Position numbers and translations under genes: made by a program. 64,000 nucleotides of DNA from Fratercula arctica. Lineage: Eukaryota; Chordata; Aves; Charadriiformes; Alcidae. Under the pieces are notes generated by a model, which made no database searches, was not told the DNA's origin, and saw only the letters and a list, made by a program, of their open reading frames with translations. The DNA lies in contig CANTUZ010000001.1 in the NCBI GenBank assembly GCA_947846985.1, positions 31,830,727 to 31,894,726 on the forward strand. The letters run 5' to 3'. Positions 13,553 through 24,182 of the stretch are shown here, piece by piece; position 1 is the stretch's first letter, and every line of letters begins with the position of its first letter.

Positions 13553-15215
13553 GGAGAAGGTGTCTGGCAGACCCCCAGGGTGGAGGAGCGAGACCCTTCA
13601 CAGCCAGGGGTGGTACAACTGAAAGGGGCAGGAGGACTGGGTCCATTCTGCGAGCAAACTAGGCACCTGCCTGGGACAGACAAACTAGAGGAACGCTTTT
13701 CCAGAGCTGCAACGTGACTTGGCTATCTCCCAACCACACGGATTCACACACACCCCACACATCCCCCCCCCTAAAAAATCAGCAGGGACATTTTTTGCTC
13801 ATCAGTGTCACACACTTGCATGCAAGGCTTGCTGACCAAGCAGTGTGCTGCCTTCCCGGGACTGTAGCTATGCGTGCAGCCCCACGGAGGCTGCCTGGGA
13901 CCACGGAGGAGCTAAAGCCAGCCCTGGCTTTGGGCTGGATCTGTTGTGCTCAGAGCCAGAGCAGCAGTAGCAAGGAAATGTTGGATTACACCTAACCTGT
14001 CCATAGGAGAGAAGCCACAAGTCTGTGATGCCGGAAGGGAGAAGAAAGCGGCAATAAGAATGGAAAGCAATTTCTTATTGCAGGGACTCTCTCATTAGAG
14101 TGATGGTCCTTTCTTAAGGGCTGTGAGGAAGAGGAAGCTGTGCCTGCTTTTGGCTGCCTCAAATGGCTCTGCAGAGCAGGTGATCTCACCAGGTCATTTT
14201 TATAATGAGATGACCTGTGGTCTGTCCTCAAGGTACATTTATGCATTCGCCTTTCCTTCAGCAGAGCTAGTTCTGACTATATAAACTGAGGGCTGAAATC
14301 AGCCCATCTGAAGTGAGTCAAAGCAGAAGAAATTAGTTCCCCCTTTGGGCATGATGTCCCATAGATCTGTCATCCTGATGTTTATGCTGGTGCTGTACAG
14401 GGAAAAATATTCCTCCACCTCGTGCCTAATGCCTGCCTATATATTTATAAATGCCCTTTGCCTTGGGCAGCTTGAATGCTTAGATTCCAAACCTAATAAA
14501 AGCCCACATCTCACTGATGCAATAAACCCCGCCCCCCCCATCTCATTCCATTCATAATCATGATATTCCTTGCTGTAACTCTGTTATGTCAGAATGTGGA
14601 TTTCCTTGCATTTTTCCTCAGTTTTGCTTATATGACATGATCTATACGTAAACAGGGTGCTATGAAAATCAAAGGAGATGTAAATCTTTGTAATGCTGGC
14701 ATGCCTGCTTTTGTATTGCAAGCTACCAGTAAAATACCTGAGAAACAATGAGAAATTAAAGTCCACTGGAAATCCAGTTTCTGTGAGAATCTTACATTAA
14801 TCAGGATGATGCTGACACCTTTCACAGCCTTTTTTGTGGTCGTGGATGTGGACCTAGAACATCCACAATCTTACTTGCTTGTGACTGTGTATTAACGCCA
14901 GTATAGTTAGCAATACATATAGCTCAGGCACAGAACATACACAAGTTGTACCTCTTATAAACACCCCTAGCTAAAATGATTTTACAATCAGTCACATTAC
15001 TCAGTTTTATTTTTCAATCCAGTGAAAGGGCTGGAGAAGCCTCAAAAAAAAGCTATTTGCATAGACAGTGATTACACTCCTATAAACAGGAGAAATACCA
15101 GATTTTGTGCACTGAAGTGATCACAGCTCCGGAAGCTGCTGCAATTGTAAAATACAGTGGGAAAATGTGCAGAGCATTTATGAGGCATCCTTGCTTAGTT
15201 AAGCTAGCCTGGTCA

Positions 15216-15905
15216 CAGAGTCACAGAATGGTAGGGGTTGAAGGGACCTCTGGAGATCATCTAGTCCAACCCCCCTGCCAGAGCAGGGTCACCTAGAGCA
15301 GGTTGCACAGGAATGCATCCAGGTGGGTTTTGAATGTCTCCAGAGAAGGAGACTCCCAACCTCTCTGGGCAGCCTGTTCCAGTGCTCTGCCACCCTCAAA
15401 GTAAAGAAGTTTTTCTTCATTTTGAGATGGAACTTCATGTGTTCCAGTTTGTGCCCGTTGCACCTTGTCCTGTCGCGAGGCACCACTGAGAAGAATCTGG
15501 CCCCATCCTCTTGACAACCGCCCTTTAGATATTTATAAGCATTGATGAGATCCCCTCTCAGTCTTCTCTTCTCCAGGCTGAACAGACCCAGGTCTCTCAG
15601 CCTTTCCTTATTAGAGAGGTGCTCCAGTCCCTTGATCATCTTTGTAGCCCTCCACTGGACTCTTTCCAGTAATGCCTTGTCTGTCTTGAACTGGGGAGCC
15701 CAGAACTGGACACAGTACTCCAGATGTGGCCTCACCAGGGCAGTGTAGAGGGGGAGGATGACCTCCCTCGACCTGCTGGCCACACTCTTCTTAATGAACC
15801 CCAGGAGATCATTGGCCTTCTTGGCCACAAGGGCACATTGCTGGCTCATGGTCAACTTGTTGTCCGGCAGGACTCCCAGGTCTCTGGTATACGCTAGGCT
15901 GACAT
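15216..15905 (-). mobile_element. CR1 LINE 3' part with reverse-transcriptase C-terminus
   Basis: The 3' end at the left reads ACAGAGTCACAGAATGGTAG, GGTTGAAGGGACCTCTGGAG, CCAACCCCCCTGCCAGAGCA. The minus-strand frame 15289-15918 (209 codons) encodes [59 protein letters not shown] and HWNRLPREV, the thumb and C-terminal region of CR1 ORF2, with no stop until its degenerate last codons. The catalytic domain is missing through 5' truncation. Confidence 0.95.
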
Positions 15906-16142
15906 ATAAAACATGCATTCTGATTTGGTTTCAGAGTTGTCCTGCCTTCAGCGCAGGCTCTTGCAGCAGTCCACAGTGGGTGCATTACTCCGGGTGGTGG
16001 AAGATGTTCTGGTTGTTTTGGTGGAGACACCTTCCTCAGAAGAAAGGGAACAGCCTTTCCCTGGGAGACTTTCCACCAGCCAGCTGGGCTCACCAGTGCC
16101 AAAAGGGCTGGTCCTGCTCTTCCTCCCCATTCATCTTGCACA

Positions 16143-16250
16143 CCCATGTGCCTACACACACCAACACGTGCCTACACACGCCGCACACACGATGCCTACA
16201 CAGACCACAAGCATCGCACACTCCCATCCGCACTCCCACCTCACACCTAG
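16143..16250 (+). repeat. Degenerate CA-rich tandem repeat
   Basis: The motif GTGCCTACACACACC recurs with variation, for example GTGCCTACACACGCC and GATGCCTACACAGACC, then decays into ACTCCCATCCGC-like units. Confidence 0.8.
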
Positions 16251-16980
16251 TCCCGACAGTTCAGCTCCCCAACGCAGCAGAAAAATAAGCCAGAAGGAAA
16301 CAGGAAAAGACAGCAAAAAGCAGAAATCGCTTTGGAAACAGCTTGTCTGGACTTCCACCATCCCAAGTATGCAGGAAATTTAGGTACATTTGTATGGATG
16401 TAAGGTATAGCTTTGCAGCCACCTCGTGCAGAACCCCACCAGGCTCTGGCTCAGGGGAGGCATTTCCAAGAGCATTGCCAGGAACCAGAACAAAATGTTG
16501 ATGGAGGAGCCAAGTGCTTCTTATTCTTCACCTGACTCCGACCAGCAGCATCGTCTTCCTGCCTGAGAGAAACCCAGAAGAGGTTTTTAAGTTCATAAAA
16601 GTGCAAAGATATTTTGTATATTCTCAGAAAAAGAAATGAACCCACACTCTCTTCTTTCAGTTAGAAAAATGAGAGGACTGTTTTCTTTTAATTGTTTTCA
16701 GAATGAAGGAGAGACCTGTGGAGGGGTTGCCTGGGGAGATCTTCCTGATTATAGATAAACCCTATCAACATGTCTGTCAAAAAGGCTGAGCAGCCCACCA
16801 GATATGATTTATATCTAAGATTTATATCTGTCAAGCCACATATTACACATATTATATGTGTGTTGCCTCCCCTTAATCAAGGAGGGTAATTATAATATGC
16901 TTCTGACATCATCCTCATAATTTTTCTCCACTTGCTAAAATTATTAGAAGTGATTTAAGCAGAACTGGTATGATGTAAAA

Positions 16981-17046
16981 TTTCCTTTTTTTTTCCTTTT
17001 CCTTTTCTTTTTTTTTCTTTTTTTTTTCTTTTTTTCTTTTTTTTTT
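16981..17046 (+). repeat. Pyrimidine-only tract of 66 bases
   Basis: Runs of T broken by single or double C, with no purine. It may be a decayed poly(T), but no retroelement is attached. Confidence 0.95.
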
Positions 17047-17462
17047 AAATAACCCTCAGGATTTATAATCCATTGTTATGCCTCTTAGTACTGTGTGCAT
17101 GGCAACATGCTTTGGACTTTTCTTAGCCATGCAGACTTAGATGGCTCCACCATAGGGATGAGAGTGGGCTCCTGTTTTTGGAAGATGCCTGCACAGGGTA
17201 GGGTTGTGCTGCAGCACCACTTTTCCCCAAAGAAACACCACAGATGTGCAGGAAGAGGCATGATGGTAACACCCTCAGAAAACACAGGTTATCAACACCT
17301 GGCAGCAATGACATTTAAGACCACTGAGACCATTTCTTCTGAGTGACATGGTGTTCTCTGCACCAGTTCTTGTTTCATATCCCCAGACCTGTGACTGTGT
17401 GTCTGGAGTTGCCCTGTTCCAAACTCTCTTGGATAAAAGTGCACCACACAAGCATATAAAAT

Positions 17463-17790
17463 AGAATCATAGAATCATAGAATTGTCAGGGTTGGAAGGG
17501 ACCTTAAAGATCATCTAGTTCCAACCCCCCTGCCATGGGCAGGGACACCTCCCACTAGATCAGGTTGCTCAGAGCCCCATCCAGCCTGGCCTTAAAAACT
17601 TCCAGGGATGGGGCTTCCACCATCTCTCTGGGCAACCTGTTCCAGTGTCTCACCACCCTCATGGCGAAGAACTTCTTCCTAACGTCCAATCTGAATCGAC
17701 CCATCTCTAGTTTTAATCTGTTCCCTCTAGTCCTACCATTACCTGACATCCTAAAAAGTCCCTCACCAGCTTTCAGTACAAACACTCCTT
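17463..17790 (-). mobile_element. CR1 LINE 3' end
   Basis: The left edge carries three octamers in reverse (AGAATCATAGAATCATAGAA), followed by GGTTGGAAGGGACCTTAAAG and CCAACCCCCCTGCCATGGGC. The minus-strand frame still reads [20 protein letters not shown], the C-terminal end of the CR1 ORF2. It is 5'-truncated to about 330 bases and relatively well preserved. Confidence 0.95.
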
Positions 17791-18818
17791 GTCAGCACAG
17801 TAAGTCAGGATAGCCCAAAAGCTGCCTTCAGTTAGACTGACATTTACTAGCTATTAAAATCAGCAAGGGACTTGTTGTTTCTCAAAATGGGAACTTTTTT
17901 ACAATTTAGCGCCGACTTACCTTCTACCCAGTGGGCCAAACCGAGCACAGTAATGATTGTAGCAGGATCAGTCCATGGGAAACAACCTCCCTGCTCCTAC
18001 ACAATATTGCCCTAATGTACTACATACACATCAATTCTTTTTTTTATTCACAGCATTGCACTTCAGTTCGGCTGCTTATTCCCCATGGCTCCTAGTGTAT
18101 TTTTAGTTGGATGTTTTCCTATGGACTCCTTGCTCTGTGATCGCTGGAGCTTGGCCCCTGCATGACTGTAGAGGTCAGGGGCTGTTGGGAATCCTTGTCT
18201 ATCTCTGCAGACAAGCTTTAGAGAGGGGCTGATCAGTTGGGTCCTGTGGGAAATGGACTGTCTGTGAAACCACAAGCTGATGGATTACTGCAATTTGAGT
18301 CGTCTCCCAGCTGTACAGTTTGTGTAGCTTTGTCATTGCAGCTGCCAACAAACAACGTTCCTCTTGAAGGCATTGCTTGAGACCTCTTTCAGCAAAATTC
18401 ATCACCTTTCTGCCCCATAACATCCTCCTTCCACACTGTCTTCCATACTGAAGAGAAGGAATTTTTTCTGTCTCAGAAAGGTAATCAAAATACTGCATAT
18501 TCTTCCTGATTGAAATTGTGCGTGAAGGAAAGCAGAGACATTCATCTGATGTTCTACGTTTGTGCACTGGAGAATTAGTAGAAACTTCAAACTTTAATCA
18601 AGCAAGTTAGAAAAGTCAAGCTGTTGAATATAACTCAGAGACCCAACGTGATACGTCAAGATGTCATTTAGTACACAAATAATAGTTTATGGTACTGGAA
18701 AAAACACATAAAACAAATTTATGATAAAATCTGCTTCATTGTGCTTCTTGACTGAAAATCCAAGATGTTGAGATAGGATTATTTCATTGGAGCTGGTTGT
18801 GAATATTTCAATGAAGGC
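17791..18818. other. Intergenic, no gene seen
   Basis: Unique sequence between the CR1 and the LTR, with no supported exon. The 122-codon minus-strand frame at 18199-18567 shows no domain. Confidence 0.6.
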
Positions 18819-18841
18819 TTTTGTTTTGTTTTGTTTTGTTT
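18819..18841. repeat. (TTTTG)n low-complexity run at the LTR edge
   Basis: Four to five TTTTG units directly left of the LTR. They make the left target-site duplicate ambiguous by a few bases. Confidence 0.9.
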
Positions 18842-19411
18842 TGTTGTGGTTTAACCCCAGCCAGCAGCTAGGACCATGCAGCCGCTCGCTCACTCCCCTC
18901 ATGGCAGGATGGGGAAGAGAAGCAGAAAAGTGAGAAAACTCATGGGCTGAGATAAAGCCAGTTTAATAATAGGTAAAGAAAAAGCTGCACACGCAAGCAA
19001 AGCAAAACGAGGAATTCATTTATTGCTTCCCATCAGCAGGCAGGTGTTCAGCCATCTCCAGGAAAGCAGGGCTCCATCACGCATAATGGTTACTTGGGAA
19101 GATAAACTCTGTAATTCCGAACATCCACCCCTTCCTTCTTCTTCCCCTGGCTGTATTTACTGACGATGACATTCCATGGTACAGAATATCCCTTTGGTCA
19201 GATGGGGTCACCTGTCTCCGCTGTGTCTCCTCCCAACTTTTTGTGCACTCCCACTTACTGGCGCGATGGTATGAGGAGAAGAAAAGGCCTTGACTCCTCA
19301 GCAACAACCAAAACCATCAGTGTTTTACCAATGCTATTTTCATCCCAAATTCAAAACGCAGTATTATACCAGCTGCTACTAAAAGAGTCAACTCTTATCC
19401 CAGATGAAACA
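18842..19411 (-). mobile_element. Solo LTR of an avian endogenous retrovirus
   Basis: The 570-base element reads TG...CA on the minus strand, from 19411 to 18842. Its plus-strand sequence (TGTTGTGGTTTAACCCCAGC, AAGCAAAGCAAAACGAGGAA, ATATCCCTTTGGTCAG, AAAAGGCCTTGACTC) is that of a very common LTR family of modern birds. The minus orientation is inferred from a degenerate TATA-like site near 19151-19160 and an ATTAAA polyadenylation signal at 18962-18967 downstream of it. TGTTT flanks both ends (18837-18841 and 19412-19416), fitting a 5-bp target duplication, although the left flank is a TTTTG repeat. No gag, pol or env sequence is attached, so it is a recombined solo LTR. Confidence 0.88.
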
Positions 19412-19416
19412 TGTTT

Positions 19417-21532
19417 TTAAATAAAAAAAAAAATCAATTTGTCTACCATTTTCATGAAAATTTTCTGTTTCAATGAATCTTCAGTCAGGAAGACCCTTAT
19501 TTCTGGAAAGGTCTTTGTGGGCAAAACAAGAAAGAGCTTCCACTGTAAAATAACTCACGGATCTGTGGGTTAGTGCACGTAACACGCTAAAACACAAAAG
19601 ATCCCTTGTTTGAATCCATTTTAAAGTTTATGTTTGGAATCCTGGAAGGGGTTTTGTGTATCATAAAAGACAAGCAATTCACACTTCAGTCTTCCCTTCA
19701 AGACCCCAGCAAAGAGGCATCCATCTCTTTCCTTTGTGTCGTGTTGCAATAGTGAGAGACCCTCATGTAAAAATCCCCGCCTCATTTTTAAACTTTACTT
19801 GTTGGTTTAAATGAGTTAAATTACAGCCATTTATTTCTGTTAAGCCTTCCTGAAGAGACCTGCATTTTCTCTCAATCAAGGTACTTATGCAGTGCAACGC
19901 TCTCATCTCTTAATTTTATTTTTGAGATGTCAAACAAAAAGAAGTCTTCTGTTTGCCTTATTTCAGGTATTTTTTTCAGCTCTTTAAAATTTCTCTGGCT
20001 CTTCTCTCTGCAGTTTTTAACAGTGCTTTTCAAATGAGCCACGCAGATCAGATGCCGGACTGGTTTACTGGGGCCCTTAGCTCTTGTCCCCAGATGCTCC
20101 TAACTAGCTGACTCTGTCCCTGGCCATGGTGTGTACTCTTTGTTCTTCCTTGGACGTCCTTTCATGTGGCTGGGCCAAAGCAAATCAAAGACTACAATAA
20201 GACCTTTCAACAAAATTGTTATTAATATGTATTACAGCAGTGCCCGGAGTTGCCAGTGGAGATGGAGACTGTATGTGCTGTCGAGCTAAACATTGTCTCT
20301 GTCCTCAAGCGGACGCAATCCCTGGGCAAAATCTGCCACACTCCCCTGGAGTATCTTGTTGCTCAAAATCGCTAGTTCCATTGAATTCAGTGGCACCGTC
20401 CATCCATCAAAGTACTATTTTTTTTCATGAATCACAGCAGCAGCAAACAGCCAAAGCGATCTGGTTAAGTTTAGAATTACCCTGTTCCCTGGATGTGTGA
20501 TATTTCTTGAATTCATTGTGAAAGACAAGGTGAAGGAGAAATAACCCGAAAATCTGTCGAGCTGCTTGCAAATCCTTTGTAAGAATCCTGTTTCTTCTAC
20601 GAGGGAAGTAAGAGACATTTTAAAACCAGGATTTCGGAATGACAATTCATTGAACTGGTAGACGAGGACATATTGTATGTCCATATGCATTTGTGTCTAG
20701 TCAGGCTTCAAAGGATTCAGCTGATAATGTATAAATTATCTGATTAAAAACTTTCCTGGAAGATTAGTAAATCAGAATGAGACTTGGCTATTCCATTTCT
20801 GCATTACTAAACTCCATTATTAATATGTTCTGGCTATTACTGGGGTTGTATCACTGTGGAGGGGCTTGCTGACCTAGCAAAGCCTTTAGAGTTTAATTAA
20901 TGACAATAAACTGCTGCACAGAAGTCTTTCAGATCAGGTAGCAAACTGCATTTGAAACTATAGCCTATGCTTGAGCATGAATAAATTATGGATTTTTTCC
21001 TCATTGGTGATACGTGCTCCTCAACAGGGCAAGCCCTTGGTCCATGGTCCTAGGCTGGGCCTTCCAAGCACTTCTGTTCTGCTTCAGAAATGAGGATGGA
21101 GGCACATGGGCCTGGGAGCTAACTTGCAAAATGAAAGAAAGATCATGGAGCGTCCTGTGTAACCATCTAGTTTATAGTTCCATTGTCTACGCATTAAGTC
21201 TCATTTAAAATGGGTAGATAATTCTGAGGATAAATGAGCTGTTAAGTTTAATTTGTGCTCATTTTCAGAAGGGGTTGATGGCTTCTGTGAACACTGCAGA
21301 ATTCCAAACTTCTAGTTAATCCAGAGCTTTATAAAATTAATTTCTACATGAATGTTAAATATAGACAGAATAATAAATATAGAACAGTATTGTTCGTCTG
21401 TTTTAAGACACTGGCACATTAAGTCTTCTTCTTACAGACTTGCTCAGCTGCAGATAAGGTTGGAACATCCAGATTTCTTAGCCTAAAAAAATTCAGCTGC
21501 TTTGTGCTTTGCCTTCTTTTTTTTATTCGCAG
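19417..21532. other. Intergenic, no gene seen
   Basis: Unique AT-rich sequence after the LTR. No repeats or credible exons apart from the candidate starting at 21533. Confidence 0.6.
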
Positions 21533-21661
21533 AAATGCTCAATTATGATGCAGATTTTTTGGAACGACGGTTTCAAGTAGAAATCAACTTGATTCATTAT
21601 CAGATGAAATGGACTCCTGTGTCGCTGTGTGCTTTGGGGATTAATTCAGAGAAGACAGAAG
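21533..21661 (+). other. Candidate orphan exon, 43 codons, phase 1-1
   Basis: A strong polypyrimidine tract and acceptor (CCTTCTTTTTTTTATTCGCAG) and a good donor (CAGAAG|GTGAGG) bound 129 bases with one open frame reading MLNYDADFLERRFQVEINLI and onward to EKTE. I do not recognise the peptide. No partner exon was found nearby on either side. It could be a non-coding RNA exon, an exon of a distant gene, or chance. Confidence 0.25.
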
Positions 21662-24028
21662 GTGAGGATGACAAAGACCCTGCGAAATTGGAGCGAGAAC
21701 CACAATGGCCTTCGGGCACCCTGATTTTCAGTGCTTCAATGGCTTGTCTGTAGGAGCCTGGGCCTCAGAGAAGAAAGCCCAGTCCTGAATCTGGAGCCCA
21801 ATTGCCTTCCAAGAGGAGCAGAGCCAGGGGGTTCAGACCCACATCTCCCCGCCCACCTGGTGGGAAGACCCTGCTTTGTCCTACTTTGCAGCAAAGACTG
21901 GAAGCGTGAAGGGGACAGCAGCAGAGGGCACACAATAATGAGCATAGCTGCAGTTAATCGTTTAAGGGACTTGCCCAGGAGGGAAGAAAACTGGTTTAAT
22001 CCCTACTTCAAGGACTTTTTATGCAAATGAATGCAAAACAGGTAAGCTGCCTGTGGAACAAGGACTGGCATGCAAGTACCACACTTCATTCAGGCAGTGA
22101 GCTCTGGTGGGGCTGGGGGAGGAGAGCGAGGATCCCTGAAGGGAGGTCTCCTCAGCAATGCTGGGCAGCATGAGGTCTCTCTGCAAGGCTGATGGACGGC
22201 CAGTCATAATTTCAGCACTGATTGCAATAGCAACAAGCCAGAGCCCAGGGATTTTGAGGTGTTTTAGGATGAAAGCTGCCATGCACAGTCAAACCACTGT
22301 GCATGGCATCACTTTAATCCCTTAACTCTCCATTATGGGCTAAGTATGTTTCTTAATTACCGGGGGTGACTTTGGAGAGCGGCTTAACCACATGATTCTC
22401 ACTAACATGAAAGAAAAGTTTATTGTTGCATCCTAGACTTTGCCTAATATCTTAATTTCACCCTCAGAGCTGTGCCTGCAGGCAGCAAAGTCAGATGAGA
22501 TCCATTTAAGGAAAAATGTGTTTAGCGTCAGCATTCAGGATTGGGTGCACATAGCTTGATCCTCTCTTTATTTGTAATTCCCTGTTCAGCCATTTCCCTT
22601 CTACGCTGTGAGAGCATCTTGTAGTGCTCTGAAAAGGCCAGGCTGAGGGATAACATGTGGTGCAATTGCAGCAGAGTTGTTTTTCCTGAAGTTAAGGAAT
22701 GTGAACACAAGGATTCCTGGGCCTGCCCATTTTTTAAAATCAGTTGTGTCAAGTACGGAACAGGAGGCAAGGAACAGACAGGGCTTTACGGCCTTTTTCT
22801 CCGCCCTTGGGCTGCCTCCAGTGTCACCAGTGCACAAGCCACAATCTCAGCTCTCTGATGACTTGTGTTCAGCTGCAGGGAGCTGCCGCATCCCCGCCCC
22901 CCCTGCAGCCCCTGTCAAGGGCACTGCAACAGCTGAGAATAACAGGAATGCAGCAGCTCAGGTCACCTTTCTCTCGAACCCCCTTCAAAATGCTCCTCTT
23001 TCAGAAAGGAAAGCAACGGCTTGCTCTGGTAGCGCTGCTCTATTCAGCAAGTCTCCTCAAATTCACAATAATCAAGGTTGTGGGGGGAGAGTTTAGAGGC
23101 GTCAGTGCAGAGCAGGCAGTTGACCCCTTAGAAGCTGAGGGTCTTGGTCTGGAAAGGCATCTCTGACAGTGGGAAACTGGTTTGAAAAGTTGCTCCTCTC
23201 TCCATTTCAGCCCCTTCCCTCCCACCCACACGCTGCAGCTCACGTTCCCCTCAGTTATGCCAAGGCAGCTGCTTTGGGAACTGTGCCGCAAACAGGATCA
23301 GTTCAATGATCTCGGTTTAAAAATAAACCATTTTTTTATTATTCTTTAGCTTAAATCATTTCAATAATCCACTTTGCAGCCCAGCCGCACAAGCTGTTGC
23401 ATTGCTCAACAGAGAGGGATAGAGACACAAAGTTGGGAAGGAAAATTGTGGCTGAGGAGCTGTTTCGTTGAAATATAGCCCTGTTCTCCCCTCAGATTCC
23501 CGTAGTACAACCTGGATATTCCAACGTGTATGGGGCTCCTTGGTCATTAATACTGAGCTGTACACTGCTTGGTCAGGCAGCAGTATGAATGTACACCCAG
23601 TGAAACATGGACACACCATTGTATGTCTGCTGAATTTGCAAGATAATGCACCATGGACTGTGTCATCTTTAGATATTTATGCTGACCTTATCTTATGGGA
23701 AGCAAAGCAATACCTTTCCACACGTAAAGACTGCACGGACAAAGTTACCTTATCCACACTCACATTTCTCTGGAATTAAGTTCAATAAGCGGAATTAAGC
23801 ACCTAAATCAAGCCCACATTTTGAAAAACATGCCTAGTGTTTTTGAAGGAGACACTACTGGAAGACTCATGGCTATTCGGCGCTGGTGGCTTCTATTTTG
23901 GTACCTCTATAAGGGAGGAGGACTTCATGCTTGATTATGCCAGTCTTAGGCTCAAGTGCCTGAGTGTCAGGGCCAGAGGTGCTAGTAAGACTTTTTGCTG
24001 TATATCTGAGGCAGCCTATGGAAATGGC
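21662..24028. other. Intergenic, no gene seen
   Basis: Unique sequence. Overlapping frames of about 140 codons at 22677-23166 have no splice or domain support. A short C-rich run is at 22893-22910. Confidence 0.6.
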
Positions 24029-24182
24029 AAGGAGAAAGAGGAGAAGGAGAAGGAGAAGGAGAAGGAGGAGGAAGTGGTGAAGGTGAAGGTGAAGGTGAAA
24101 GAGAAGGAGGAGAAGGAGAAGGAGAAGGAGAAGGAGAAGGAGAAGGAGAAGGAGAAGGAGAAGGAGAAGAAGGAGAAGGGAG
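24029..24182 (+). repeat. (GGAGAA)n purine-rich microsatellite
   Basis: About 154 bases of GGAGAA/GGAGAAG units, with a short GGTGAA variant block at 24076-24096. From 24097 to 24182 the plus strand is purine only. The KEKEKE frame (plus) and the poly-leucine frame (minus) over this stretch are products of the repeat and not genes. Long mirror-symmetric purine tracts can form triplex DNA. Confidence 0.95.

Larger units (their letters stand above)
10114..15215. other. Intergenic, no gene seen
   Basis: About 5.1 kb. The part from about 10480 to 12400 is clearly AT-rich and free of recognisable transposons; 13330-13690 and 13730-13790 are GC- or C-rich with tandem motifs. No exon set can be assembled. 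Confidence 0.6.
15906..17462. other. Intergenic, no gene seen
   Basis: Between two CR1 copies. Besides the CA-rich repeat and the pyrimidine tract nothing is recognised. Frames at 15758-16383 extend out of the CR1 and have no support of their own. Confidence 0.6.

Noticed and set aside
13308..13717. Overlapping 100-codon frames on both strands
   Set aside because: They arise from GC-rich sequence and a 19-bp tandem repeat, and no frame shows a domain or splice sites.
16143..16250. Possible CRISPR-like or minisatellite array
   Set aside because: Units are degenerate, without regular spacers, and the genome is a vertebrate. It is simple CA-rich sequence.
19561..19622. tRNA-like stretch with a TTGTTTGAATCC box
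   Set aside because: No matching acceptor stem or anticodon arm could be folded by eye; only one short box resembles a tRNA.
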